A stretch of 64,000 bases of DNA from an uncultured Sphingomonas sp. (GCF_913778135.1 NZ_CAJYVU010000103.1:17442-81441), one strand, 5' to 3'. Shown: positions 52,134 through 60,769, numbered from the stretch's first letter. Numbers and translations are program-made. The notes: a model not told the origin generated them from the letters alone.

Positions 52134-54116
52134 CTACGCGATCATAAAGACGTCCGAGCCGTCCAATTGATGTTGGTGAACAATGCCGTCGCCAAAGCTT
52201 GGTGACGTTAACAGCTGGCTATCGTATTGACCACTGCGTGCATTGTCTTCGGCGAAGGCCGTTGATGCGGCTGAACCTAAGCCACCCATCGCTGGAATTA
52301 AATCGCTTGAAAACAGGGTTGCGTCTTCGAAGGCGATGATTTCAATCTCCGTGCCACTCGAGAAATAGCCGCTTAACAAAACTTTGAACGAGCCGTCAGC
52401 CTTTGAGATTTCCAAGTTGGTGTCGTTGCGAACCATGCTGACTTCGCTTCTTAGAACATCCAAAACAACGAGCGCATCGCGGTTTCCGCCAGTGTCAATC
52501 ACGGTGACATTACTGCCACTTTCGACACGATACATGTCGTTTCCAGCGCCACCGCTTGCTAAATCATAGAAAAAGCCGTTTGGTTGTGAAAGATCGCTCT
52601 TTCCCATCGTGATGATATCATCGCCGTCGCCGGTTTGAACCCAATCATTGCCAGCTCCTGCGTCAACGTACAATGGCGCTGACCAATACGATGTTATCTG
52701 ATCATTGCCGCCACCCGAGTTTACTAGCAGACTTCGAGGATGGGGGTTGCCAGAGTAACTGGACCCAAAAATGAAGGAGTCTGCCGCATCGCCGGTAACG
52801 TAGCCAACTGCCTCACGTCCATTGAAGTTTAAGGTATCGTCGGTACCGGCTCCGGCACTGTAGGGGCTGCTTTCAAACTTGAATAAGAGCTCGCCATTGT
52901 TCATCTCGAGGGCTCGCCATTTTTCGATGCCGTACGGCGTCTCGAACGAGCCAAGGTCCTTGCTGCCTCTGGCAGAGGCCATCACGCCAACGTCGTAGGC
53001 GGTGTTCGTGTGTCCATCGCTATAGGTTATCGTTGAAGTTGCGCTAAAATGATTTGCTGCGACGTAGCTGTCAGCAGGGTTCATGCTAAGCGATAGCGAG
53101 ACTATCCCAAGATCGGATAATGACCGCAGTTCCCCAGTTTCCTGTACGGTATTCTGGTTAGTATCAACCCATACTCGAAACTTATTATATTCAGCATCAA
53201 GCGCTGAAAGAGCGCCATCATGATTAGAGTCAAAAACCTTTAGGGCGTCTAGATCGGAAGTTGCGCTGGGATTGAAGGCCGTCATTACCATTTCACGGCC
53301 GCTATCAACTAAGCCGTTGTTGTTTTCGTCATAAACAAGATAGCCATCTCCGCCGCTAACCCAGCCGGTGGTCTGACGATAGCCGTCGCCGTTCCAGTCG
53401 TATGTTGCGCCGTCCGTAATCGGTCGCATTTCGAGCCCGTCGCCATCCAGATCGAGAACCACTGGCCGTATTCTAGTGGCAAACGAGTAGTCGACCCACT
53501 TCCACCCATATGTGATATCGTTGTCACCAGTCCCTACGCCGGCGTAGACCCAGTGACCACTTGGCGCGATCATGCCCGGAGACATGGGAGCGGAGTAGTA
53601 GCCAGGGCTTCCGCCGCCCCCTCCGCCGCCGCCGAAGATCGGCGCAGTATGAACAGGATTGTTGAAAAGGCCGTCAGCATCAGAGGGTGTCCACAAACCG
53701 TTGGTGAACGCCAGCAAACCATCTGGAATGTCGATGCCCGCCTCAAGCAGACATTGTGCTACCGCTGCATTAGAATTTTGGCCGAGAGGCGCATAACTTA
53801 AATTATTGCTGTTTATAGTATTTGCGCACTGTGTGATCGCGGCCCATTGGCCTGAAAGATCCCCACTGCTTGCTACTACGGAAGAAGAAAAGTTGCTGGT
53901 TCGCCAGTCGTAGGAGCTTGTCGAGTACGGCCCTACCTCTGCCTTCAGATTCCCCCAAGGAGACGTCAACGAGGAGTTGTGATCGGGAAAGGCAGAAAAT
54001 ACCTGCTGGGTAGTAACGCCATTTCGCTCTGACGTGTAGACAAGATAATTGTGTGCGCCGAGTTGGTATCCGCCACTCCAAGCGATAGCGTGAGTTCGAA
54101 CTTCAATTTTGTCCAT
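52134..54116 (-). CDS. RTX-type calcium-binding protein with EF-hand-like region (cargo)
   Basis: A 660-residue protein starting at ATG 54116. Residues ~235-350 contain EF-hand-like acidic loops (LDLDGDGLEM, YDWNGDGYR, YDENNNGLVDSG, DSNHDGALS) as in many RTX adhesins/toxins. C-terminal region ~ residues 470-560 has RTX nonapeptides (GGGNDQITS, AGAGNDWVQ, GDGDDIITM, GGAGNDMYR). A Gly-run (GGGGGGGGS) follows the ~170-residue N-terminal domain, whose GQNSNAAVAQCLLEAG loosely resembles an LRAT/NlpC-like fold with the Cys replaced by Ser. RTX proteins leave by type I secretion; no exporter is in the window. Toxin or adhesin is not decidable. Confidence 0.75.
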   Translation of the reverse strand: MDKIEVRTHAIAWSGGYQLGAHNYLVYTSERNGVTTQQVFSAFPDHNSSLTSPWGNLKAEVGPYSTSSYDWRTSNFSSSVVASSGDLSGQWAAITQCANTINSNNLSYAPLGQNSNAAVAQCLLEAGIDIPDGLLAFTNGLWTPSDADGLFNNPVHTAPIFGGGGGGGGSPGYYSAPMSPGMIAPSGHWVYAGVGTGDNDITYGWKWVDYSFATRIRPVVLDLDGDGLEMRPITDGATYDWNGDGYRQTTGWVSGGDGYLVYDENNNGLVDSGREMVMTAFNPSATSDLDALKVFDSNHDGALSALDAEYNKFRVWVDTNQNTVQETGELRSLSDLGIVSLSLSMNPADSYVAANHFSATSTITYSDGHTNTAYDVGVMASARGSKDLGSFETPYGIEKWRALEMNNGELLFKFESSPYSAGAGTDDTLNFNGREAVGYVTGDAADSFIFGSSYSGNPHPRSLLVNSGGGNDQITSYWSAPLYVDAGAGNDWVQTGDGDDIITMGKSDLSQPNGFFYDLASGGAGNDMYRVESGSNVTVIDTGGNRDALVVLDVLRSEVSMVRNDTNLEISKADGSFKVLLSGYFSSGTEIEIIAFEDATLFSSDLIPAMGGLGSAASTAFAEDNARSGQYDSQLLTSPSFGDGIVHQHQLDGSDVFMIA

Positions 54117-54126
54117 CACGTCCTCC

Positions 54127-54516
54127 CTAAAAACCAACCTGCTCACGCTTTGTAAGCGTTGTTATGAAACCTCGTGAACTTTGCTGAAATACGACTACCC
54201 AATAGTAGCTTGAGCCAAAGCCCAGAGGCAAACGGCTAGGAACGCTTTTTTCACACGAAAAAGCTTTTCCAGGATCAGCTTCTTTAGACGAGTGGTCGCT
54301 AAAGCGGGTACAAGTAGCTCCCGCATTTTGCATCGCTTCTATTAGGGTCGACATTTGAACGGGTTCGCTGACGAGATGCTTCCAAGCTGCTTTGTGCGCG
54401 GCGATAGCAGCGTCATGATCTACTAGATTGTTGAAGAGGCCGCTCTTCGCAGTGCTTGACGCTAACGCTAAGCCAGCGACCAGCAAGATAGCAGCGAGGG
54501 CAGCCAGCCGACTCAT
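54127..54516 (-). CDS. small exported protein upstream of RTX gene
   Basis: A 129-residue protein with a signal sequence (MSRLAALAAILLVAGLALASS), two Cys (ATCTRFSDH and FSCEKS) that could form a disulfide. It ends 10 bp before the RTX gene, in the same direction, so likely cotranscribed. Not recognised; an accessory or immunity-like partner is possible. Confidence 0.6.
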   Translation of the reverse strand: MSRLAALAAILLVAGLALASSTAKSGLFNNLVDHDAAIAAHKAAWKHLVSEPVQMSTLIEAMQNAGATCTRFSDHSSKEADPGKAFSCEKSVPSRLPLGFGSSYYWVVVFQQSSRGFITTLTKREQVGF

Positions 54517-55009
54517 GCGAGTTTGATAAGGGATGCTGACCCTTTGATGAAGCGCAAATTACAACTTTGTAAGTTTTGACACTTCTACCTGCCTGATCCG
54601 CTTGGCAGTCAAGCCGTCGAGGCTATCACTAAGGTTGCTGGTGAGCCGAGTATCGGCAGGGGCTCAAGGGCCGGCAAATGTTGTCGTCCCTGTTTGCGCG
54701 CTAGACACCCCGCCTCGCCTGCGCGCTTTTTATGCCAGTTTTGATGCAATCGGCCGGAGTGATGCATGATGGCATATCAAAGGGCTGCCGGGTGTTGAAA
54801 CGAGACCACGGCGTGACGCAGATTGATGCACCTATGAGCGGTTTCGCTTACGCTTAGCAGCCGACGTTCACGCCGGCTTGAGCATTTCGCTAAACCATTC
54901 GTTGTTCGGCTTCTAATAGACGGCTCGAATTACGGAGACGCATCGAATCGAATCCCGCCGCAACGATCGTAAGCGAAGCGAGCCAACAGATGTAGCGAGT
55001 AAGGACTTC
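54517..55009. other. gene-free region with first cos-like sequence
   Basis: No coding frame is supported. A palindrome TTACAA-CT-TTGTAA lies at 54559-54572, ~45 bp upstream of the 54516 start, a possible operator. The cos-like copy (54698-54726) is described separately. The remainder to 55009 shows nothing recognisable. Confidence 0.5.
54698..54726 (-). other. cos-like sequence, copy 1
   Basis: The minus strand reads GGCGAGGCGGGG at 54719-54708, identical to the first 12 bases of the P2 cohesive end as I remember it. GCGCGC arms flank it symmetrically (54696-54701 and 54721-54726). The location, near Q, P and accessory genes, fits a P2 cos. Confidence 0.55.
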
Positions 55010-55777
55010 TCAGAACGGTAGCTGTAAGTGGCCAACCCACGAACCGAGCGTGTTCGCAACAGTTTCTAGTTTGATGAAGAATGCGCTTGGATCGCCCCAA
55101 AGCTCAGCCCCCATCTCTCCCACCGCGCCAAGGACTAGAGCCTTGCCCGTAACCTTCATCCACCCCATGACTTTCCCCGCCAAGGCGCGGAAGCGACCTT
55201 CCGCCTTTGCGAGTGGCGCGACGTCGGCAGTATTGACGGGGTCCGGCCTATCTAGTTCCGCTCTGATCTCACTGATGCTCTCCCGAGCCTCATCAAGATC
55301 GCGCTGGTCGATGCCCAGTCGCATGTCGTCTGGCGGGCCGTTATGGCCCATCTGAGGTGCTTCATCGCGCAGCGCGTCAATGTGGCGCTCAAGGTCATCC
55401 AGGTCGCCCCGTAGCGCAGCGATCCTGTCCTCTAGCGGCTCAGGGTCCGGCTGGTCCTCATAGTCGTCCGGTTGAACACGAGCATCATTAGGAGCCCAAT
55501 CATAGATGCCATTCTCATCCTGCAGACGGGTCGCGGCTTCCTCAATCTCATTCTCTTCAGCGTCCGCGAAGTACTCAGCGAGTTCCTCAGCGGCTTGATA
55601 AGGGCCGCCCCAGATCCACTGATAGCCGCCTTCGGCAGTCTCATAGGGTGTATGCTCGTCAGGGTGCTCGTAGTTGGCGTGAAACCACTCAACCATAGCC
55701 TCTATGCGCTGTTCGCGATCCAGCCCTTCAAGCGAAGGTGGATCAGACGGTGGCATCAAGTCTAAACCCGAGGACAT
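55010..55777 (-). CDS. acidic protein with EGGYQW/GHNGPP motifs (uncharacterised cargo)
   Basis: A 255-residue protein, very acidic in the middle (DWAPNDARVQPDDYEDQPDPEP). The N-terminus (REQRIEAMVEWFHANYEHPDEHTPYETAEGGYQWIWGGPYQAAEELAEYF) is a conserved-looking segment I have seen at the start of unrelated HEPN-type proteins. MGHNGPPDD follows a coiled coil, and a C-terminal hydrophobic helix is present (ALVLGAVGEMGAEL). A defence effector or membrane-acting protein is possible. It is flanked by the two cos-like copies. Confidence 0.6.
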   Translation of the reverse strand: MSSGLDLMPPSDPPSLEGLDREQRIEAMVEWFHANYEHPDEHTPYETAEGGYQWIWGGPYQAAEELAEYFADAEENEIEEAATRLQDENGIYDWAPNDARVQPDDYEDQPDPEPLEDRIAALRGDLDDLERHIDALRDEAPQMGHNGPPDDMRLGIDQRDLDEARESISEIRAELDRPDPVNTADVAPLAKAEGRFRALAGKVMGWMKVTGKALVLGAVGEMGAELWGDPSAFFIKLETVANTLGSWVGHLQLPF

Positions 55778-56106
55778 GGTCGTAATCGCCTTCTAGCAAT
55801 GAGCCCTCTTTAGACGCTCCGGAAGCGTTCCGTTGCACATGCGCGATGCGATGGTCCACGTAAACACGTCATCGGAGCACAGACTGTCCTTCCTGACGCT
55901 GTACCACGTCGTGAGGGCTACATCTTCTGCGTTGCGCGGCGCAAAGCGCGCTTTTTCCTCCGCCTCGCCTGCAAGCTTTTAAGGTCGCAGAAGGTGCACC
56001 GCTCCAGATCATCAAAAGACGCAAATTCGAGGAATAAGTAGTGCATAGAATTAGTTGAGCGGGGTGCAGTTGGGTGCACTCACGTTATCCGTTCGCGCCG
56101 CTAGGT
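55778..56106. other. gene-free region with second cos-like sequence
   Basis: 329 bp without a supported gene. It contains the second cos-like copy (55948-55979) with an adjacent GC hairpin and T-run (GCGCG...CGCGC then TTTTT, about 55934-55956) that could be a terminator on the plus strand. The rest is unremarkable. Confidence 0.5.
55948..55979 (-). other. cos-like sequence, copy 2
   Basis: The minus strand reads GGCGAGGCGGAGG at 55969-55957. It shares CCGCCTCGCCTGC-nn-GCTTTT with copy 1, in direct orientation exactly 1,250 bp away. The GCGCTTTTTCC next to it matches the P2 cohesive end better than copy 1 in its other half. Confidence 0.5.
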
Positions 56107-57240
56107 CTAGGGTAGAACGGGTGACCACGGGAATACGTCAAGCCTCTTGCGATCCAAGCTGCTCTTGATGGTGCTCCAACGGCCCAGATGCTCATCCCAA
56201 AGCTGAGAACCAGCACTTTCATATTGAAGTGCCTCTTCTGGCATCATTGAGCCACCCGCCGTGGCGAGAAGGGCAAGCTCAACGGCGCGAACTGAGGATG
56301 AGGCTTGATCCCAGATTGCCTCGCGTTCGCTTGCGGGAATAATCACTGGCAGCGCATTTGAGACTATGAGCCCAACGATGTAAATTCTTAGTAATGGTGC
56401 CGGATGAACCTTTCTCGTTACTAAGGGATCAACAGGCCCAAACAAATCCATGATTGAGTACGTTGCGTAACAAGAGACAAACAAAAATCGAAGAGCCATA
56501 TCGAGGTCTAAGGGTAAATCAGACCATCTTGGATAAGGCTTTATATTGCACATGAGCAGCGCTGACGCTAAACTGCCAAAAACATCTGCGTCAATTTCGA
56601 GTGCTCGCCGAATTCCTTGCGCGTCCACCTGGACGGCGTCCTCCGACATATGATTCTTCGTTAAAGAATGCTGAAGGTGTCCCCCGAATATATGGCCAAG
56701 CTCATGACAGGTAACGATGATCACCGTCAGCTGGGAGAGAAGGTAAGTTAGATCAAGGGCAGGCTTATCCGCTCTCTCTGCACCTGTTTCTCTAAGATCT
56801 ACATAAGCTTCTCGTCGCGACAATCTCGGATACGACCCGTCGTCCACCGCTTCTTCGCCAGTTAGCAAGAATTTACGCAGTGATCGATCAGACAGCAATC
56901 CTGCCATTATTGAGTACGTCTGTTGGTAAAGGCCGGAGTATACAACGATGCAATAAAAGTTCGAAAAACTGGTCACACTTGCATTCATGATGGGGTAGTC
57001 CACCACGCAATAATACAAAGGCTTTTCTAAATTCGTACTGCGCGTATGGAACATAAACGTTGTGTGAAGACCGGCAAATCCTGGACGGTGCAGAGGATCG
57101 GAGATAAACTCCTCGAAGGGCAGAATTCGAGCTTGTACCGCCGGCGTCCGGCCGGCTAACATCGATTCAACGTAGCCAAATAATAGTTCTGGTAGGTAGA
57201 ATTCCTTCCCACCTGTCTGCTCGTTGTTCGCTTCGCTCAT
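56107..57240 (-). CDS. HExxH zinc-metalloprotease-like protein (Lit-like?), cargo
   Basis: A 377-residue protein starting at ATG 57240 (MSEANNEQTGGKEF). The metal site is H179-E-L-G-H183 with GGHLQH after it, and a likely third ligand E215 in EIDAD (E-x-D-A-D), the gluzincin pattern shared by M48, ImmA/IrrE and Peptidase_U49. Lit (U49) of the e14 prophage cleaves EF-Tu to block T4. Size and prophage location fit a Lit-like abortive-infection protease, but similarity beyond the motif is not visible by eye. DNA is relatively AT-rich. Confidence 0.65.
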   Translation of the reverse strand: MSEANNEQTGGKEFYLPELLFGYVESMLAGRTPAVQARILPFEEFISDPLHRPGFAGLHTTFMFHTRSTNLEKPLYYCVVDYPIMNASVTSFSNFYCIVVYSGLYQQTYSIMAGLLSDRSLRKFLLTGEEAVDDGSYPRLSRREAYVDLRETGAERADKPALDLTYLLSQLTVIIVTCHELGHIFGGHLQHSLTKNHMSEDAVQVDAQGIRRALEIDADVFGSLASALLMCNIKPYPRWSDLPLDLDMALRFLFVSCYATYSIMDLFGPVDPLVTRKVHPAPLLRIYIVGLIVSNALPVIIPASEREAIWDQASSSVRAVELALLATAGGSMMPEEALQYESAGSQLWDEHLGRWSTIKSSLDRKRLDVFPWSPVLP

Positions 57241-57560
57241 CGATGTAGGGTACAAAAATGTTTGCGCCCGCGCCAGCGCACGAATTTATGATCTCGAATG
57301 TGCCAGACAGCAAGCGTGAAGCTATCTTCCGAAACAGTTTGGATATTTTCTCCGGCTTTACCTGAGCCGGAAAATCGGCTCATTATGCGCATCGCTGGCA
57401 TCATCATGGGACGGATCGTGCCGCTCCCCCCTAGGGAGCCCCGGTCCCGCGTAAGCGGGTCCGTCCGACAGCGGCTGTGATCGCTGTCGTTGGTCTGGAA
57501 GCACCAGATTGAGCTAGGTGGAACAGCAGGCTGCGCACGCCGTAGGCGTTCCTCTTATAT
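57241..57560. other. non-coding region with several hairpins
   Basis: Between the HExxH gene and the replication-like gene. TCCGGCT-N7-AGCCGGA at 57351-57371, CCCGC-GTAA-GCGGG near 57447-57460, and GACAGCG-N8-CGCTGTC near 57468-57489. No T-run follows, so not simple terminators. May be a small RNA, an origin or an operator cluster. Confidence 0.45.
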
Positions 57561-58268
57561 TTAATCTCGCAGAGCCGGGTTCATTCCGCCCGGGCGAATT
57601 GCGTTACTATCAAGGGCGCGGCCGAGCTTGGCGAGCATGTCGCCGAGCGGCGTGTCGCCGGCGCGGAAGCGTGCCAGCTCTTCGGACGTGAGGCTTGCCA
57701 GCATGGTGGCGGTGCGCTCTTCCTCTTCCTGGCGGCGCGTGACCTCGTCGGCCGGCACAGGCGCGCGGCCGAGCAGGCGACGCACCATGTCGGCTGCCAT
57801 CTTCGGCAGCGTAAGGGCGTAGGCGTTGGAGATCTGGCGCACTTGCGGACCGAACGGGTCGGGGTTCTCCAGCGGCTCGAACCGTCGTTCCCAATTGAGA
57901 AAGCCCGCCTCACGCAGGCGCACCAGCGCGTCATGGATCGCACTCTTCGATCGGCGCAGCCGATCCGCCAGGTACTCGATCGAAGGTTCGAGCCGGCCAG
58001 TCTTGAAGTCCACGATCCGCATCATCTCGCGCAGAATATCGAGGCCGATATGCCCGATTGGTCCATTGCGCTTGCCCGGCTGCTTGTTCTCGCGGTCGTA
58101 CTGCTCGGCCGCACGCATGCGGGCCATGCGCTCGGCCTTGTTGAACGGGGACCATAGCTGACCCTCGCACGTGCCGGCCCTGCGGCTGTTGCGATGGACC
58201 TTCTGCCCGGTGCGGTGCGCCTTGCTTGCGAAGCTTCCTACCAGCTCGCCGACTGACCGCATCTTCAT
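57561..58268 (-). CDS. winged-HTH replication-initiator-like protein
   Basis: A 235-residue protein. The centre (GPIGHIGLDILREMMRIVDFKTGRLEPSIEYLADRLRRSKSAIHDALVRLREAGFLNWERR) is a winged HTH as in plasmid/phage replication proteins of alphaproteobacteria. The C-terminus is helical. It lies just upstream (downstream in transcription) of the integrase. No P2 gpA-type HUH nuclease is present in the prophage, so this is the best candidate for a replication gene. Confidence 0.65.
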   Translation of the reverse strand: MKMRSVGELVGSFASKAHRTGQKVHRNSRRAGTCEGQLWSPFNKAERMARMRAAEQYDRENKQPGKRNGPIGHIGLDILREMMRIVDFKTGRLEPSIEYLADRLRRSKSAIHDALVRLREAGFLNWERRFEPLENPDPFGPQVRQISNAYALTLPKMAADMVRRLLGRAPVPADEVTRRQEEEERTATMLASLTSEELARFRAGDTPLGDMLAKLGRALDSNAIRPGGMNPALRD

Positions 58269-58287
58269 GCGACCACTCCCGCGAGAG

Positions 58288-59547
58288 TCAGCCCTGTCGC
58301 GGCCCCTCGAGCAACTGGCGCGGCTCGAGCAGCTCCTGCGTCAGCATATCTGCCCACTCCTGCGCCAGCTCGCGCCGGCGCGGCATATAGGCGGCGCGAT
58401 TGTATGCCGCCTCTACTCCGCTCGGCACGTGCGCGAGCATGAGATCGATAATCGCGCGGTCGCCGACCCGGTTCTCGGTCGCCGCCAGCTCGTTCATGAT
58501 CGTTGAATAGGTCGACCGCCAGCCGTGTGGAACGTGGATCCCCGAGTAGCCGGCGTCGCGATAGGCTTTGCTCAATGTGCTGTCGCTGATCGGCTTGCGC
58601 GGGTGCCGCACGCTGCGGAAGATCAGCGCGGCTCGACCCGAGAACTCCCTCGCGACCTTGATCACGTCGACCGCCTGCCGTGACAGCGGCACCAGGAACT
58701 CGAAGGCAACATCCTCCTTCCGCTCCAGCACCAGCTTCATCTTGGAGGCGGGTATGCGCCAGATCGGGTCGGCACCATCCAAGCCCTCGAACTCGCCCCA
58801 CTCGGCTAGCCGAAGCACGCCCGCGCGGACGGCGGTGAGCGCGAGGAAGCGGGAAGCAAGCTTGGTCAGCGGCTGCCCCGGTTTCGCCTCCACTTCGCGG
58901 AGCACCGTACGTGCCGCTTCGATCGTGCGGACGGCCGGAAACTTGCCCTTCTTGGGTTTGGCGAGCGCGCGGTTCGCCACAGCAGCAGGATCCACCTGCG
59001 CAATACCGCTGCCAATCGCACGAACGAACACTTCCGAGATCCGCTGTCGGGCACGGTGCGCCGTCTCGATCGCTCCACGCTGCTCGATTGGTCGTAGGAC
59101 CTCCAGCACGAGCGGCGTCGTAATCGCGTCGATCGGTAGGTGCCCGATCTTCGGATAGACGTCCTGGTCCATGCTGCGTTTGACGATGCTGGCGTAGCGA
59201 GGCGACCAGGTCGGTGTCTGGCTGGTAAGCCACTCCTCGGCGACCGTCTTGAACGTAGCGCCCGCTCGCGCGTCTCGCGCGGCCGAGCGCGCCCGCTTCT
59301 CCACCGCGGGATCCTTGCCGCTGCGTCGCTCCCGCGCAGCCTCGTCCCGTAGCTCGCGGGCTTCCGCCAAGGTCACGTCCGGGTACGACCCGAACGTCAA
59401 CAGCTTCTCCTTGCCGGCAACTCGAAACTTCCAACGCCAGCTGCGATGCCCGGTAGTCGCCACGTGCAGAAATAACCCGCGCGCGTCGCTTAGCTTGTAT
59501 GCCTTGTCCGCTGGCTTCGCCTGACGGCACGCTTTGTCCGTCAGCAT
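58288..59547 (-). CDS. int: tyrosine integrase (P4-type, DUF4102 arm domain)
   Basis: A 419-residue integrase. ATG 59547 is used (MLTDKACRQAKPADKAYKLSDARGLFLHV), the standard opening of DUF4102. Catalytic residues: R in LTAVRAGVLRLAEW, H-x-x-R in HGWRSTYS, and Y in EAAYNRAAY. It lies ~160 bp from attR and tRNA-Tyr, its likely target. The TACCCCC repeats (59552-59591) directly precede its start, so binding there could autoregulate it. Confidence 0.93.
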   Translation of the reverse strand: MLTDKACRQAKPADKAYKLSDARGLFLHVATTGHRSWRWKFRVAGKEKLLTFGSYPDVTLAEARELRDEAARERRSGKDPAVEKRARSAARDARAGATFKTVAEEWLTSQTPTWSPRYASIVKRSMDQDVYPKIGHLPIDAITTPLVLEVLRPIEQRGAIETAHRARQRISEVFVRAIGSGIAQVDPAAVANRALAKPKKGKFPAVRTIEAARTVLREVEAKPGQPLTKLASRFLALTAVRAGVLRLAEWGEFEGLDGADPIWRIPASKMKLVLERKEDVAFEFLVPLSRQAVDVIKVAREFSGRAALIFRSVRHPRKPISDSTLSKAYRDAGYSGIHVPHGWRSTYSTIMNELAATENRVGDRAIIDLMLAHVPSGVEAAYNRAAYMPRRRELAQEWADMLTQELLEPRQLLEGPRQG

Positions 59548-59551
59548 GGCG

Positions 59552-59591
59552 TACCCCCAGCAGGGCAAAACCGTACCCCGAATATACCCCC
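59552..59591 (+). promoter_or_regulatory. putative integrase arm-type sites at the right end (TACCCCC repeats)
   Basis: TACCCCC at 59552-59558 and 59585-59591, and TACCCCG at 59574-59580, in the same orientation as the left-end pair. They abut the int start codon. Confidence 0.5.
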
Positions 59592-59704
59592 AACTGTGGT
59601 GCGCTGCATTGAGCATCAATGCGACGGGTTGAGACACCCGACAAGGGGAAGAAACTACGCTTTTCCGCACTTGTGAGACAGGTTGAAACAACCTGAAATA
59701 GGGG

Positions 59705-59721
59705 GGTGGTGGAAGGGACTG
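59705..59721. repeat. attR core, 17-bp direct repeat
   Basis: GGTGGTGGAAGGGACTG, identical to 21117-21133. It covers the CCA end and 3' acceptor strand of tRNA-Tyr. Confidence 0.9.
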
Positions 59722-59792
59722 GATTCGAACCAGTGTACGCTCACGCGGGCAGATTTACAGTCTGCTGCCTTTAACCACTCGGCCACCCTTCC
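59707..59792 (-). tRNA. tRNA-Tyr (GTA)
   Basis: Class II tRNA with a long variable arm. Acceptor GGAAGGG (5', 59792-59786) pairs with CCCTTCC (3'), discriminator A and encoded CCA at 59709-59707. Anticodon loop CTGTAAA gives GTA (Tyr). TTCGAAT T-loop is present. Intact, because the phage att core restores the 3' end. Confidence 0.97.
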
Positions 59793-60022
59793 ATCCGGGT
59801 CGGCGCGGACAAAGCGTCCGGCACCTGCTGTACGATGCGGATCGCACGGTACAGGCGGCTGGTCAGGCCGCGGTCCTGCGCCGCAGCTGCGACGAAGAAG
59901 GCGGCTCCTAGAGGCGTGCGCGGCGGTGTGCAAGCCCCTTCGCGCTTACAGGCGGCGCGACGCTTGCGTGCGCGCTGACCACGGCATAGGCACGCCGCCA
60001 TGCTTATCGGAAATCAGCGCTG

Positions 60023-60769
60023 ATGGCGCGCCGCGGTCATCGCCCGAGCCAGGCGCAGGGCAACCGCCCGCGCTTTTGGGGCCGTCACGCCGTCACCGCC
60101 GCGCTCGCCAACCCTGAGCGCGTCGTGCGCAAGATGTGGGGCACGCGCGAGGCGCTGTCGTCGCTCGACATCCCGTCGTCGCTCCCCGTCGTCTTCGCCG
60201 AGGCGCCCGATCTCGGCCGGCTGGTGCCGAACGACGCGCCGCACCAGGGACTGGTGGCGGAGGTCGATCCGCTCGAGGACGTGTGGCTCGGCGACCTGCT
60301 GGCGCAGGGGAAGGGTGATCGTCGCCCGCTGATCGTGCTCGATCAGGTGACCGATCCGCACAATGTCGGCGCGATCATGCGCTCGGCCGCGGCGTTCGAT
60401 GCGCTCGGCATCGTCACGCAGGACCGTCATGCGCCGCTCGAATCGGGCGTGCTCGCGCGCTCGGCGTCTGGCGCGCTGGAGGTCGTGCCGTGGGTACGCG
60501 TCGTCAATCTCGCGCGCGCGCTCGACGAGATCGGTGAGGCCGGCTTCTGGCGCATCGGCCTGACCGGCCACGCTTCCGCGACGCTGGGTGAGCAGCTGGG
60601 CGAGACCCGCCCCGCCATCGTGCTCGGCGCGGAAGGCGAGGGGATGCGGCAGAATACCGAGGCGCACTGCGACCAGCTCGCGCGACTGCCGATCTCGGGC
60701 AAGGTGGAGAGCCTGAACGTCTCCAACGCCGCCGCGATCGCGCTCTATGCGGTCGCCGCGCGCGGCTAG
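60023..60769 (+). CDS. rlmB: 23S rRNA (guanosine-2'-O-)-methyltransferase RlmB-type
   Basis: A 248-residue SpoU methyltransferase. FWGRHAVTAALANPERVV is the N-terminal substrate domain; LDQVTDPHNVGAIMRSAAAF, LGAEGEGM and LPISGKVESLNVSNAAAIALY are SpoU motifs 1-3. Methylates G2251 of 23S rRNA. Confidence 0.93.
   Translation: MARRGHRPSQAQGNRPRFWGRHAVTAALANPERVVRKMWGTREALSSLDIPSSLPVVFAEAPDLGRLVPNDAPHQGLVAEVDPLEDVWLGDLLAQGKGDRRPLIVLDQVTDPHNVGAIMRSAAAFDALGIVTQDRHAPLESGVLARSASGALEVVPWVRVVNLARALDEIGEAGFWRIGLTGHASATLGEQLGETRPAIVLGAEGEGMRQNTEAHCDQLARLPISGKVESLNVSNAAAIALYAVAARG

Larger units (their letters stand above)
21117..59721. mobile_element. P2-type prophage integrated at tRNA-Tyr (38.6 kb)
   Basis: The element is bounded by 17-bp direct repeats (21117-21133 and 59705-59721); the right copy includes the 3' end of tRNA-Tyr. 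The integrase is just inside the right end and an AlpA-type protein just inside the left. Between them are a repressor and early operon, a full P2-like set of packaging, capsid, lysis, tail and baseplate genes with no disrupted reading frame, and several lower-GC cargo genes. Nothing in the sequence shows decay, so it may be inducible. Confidence 0.95.

Noticed and set aside
57351..57371. Hairpin as rho-independent terminator
   Set aside because: No T-run on either strand.
58265..59644. 459-aa minus-strand ORF
   Set aside because: Out-of-frame shadow of the integrase; the integrase frame has the R-HxxR-Y residues.
59655..59933. 92-aa minus-strand ORF over tRNA-Tyr
   Set aside because: Overlaps a complete tRNA; composition is not protein-like.
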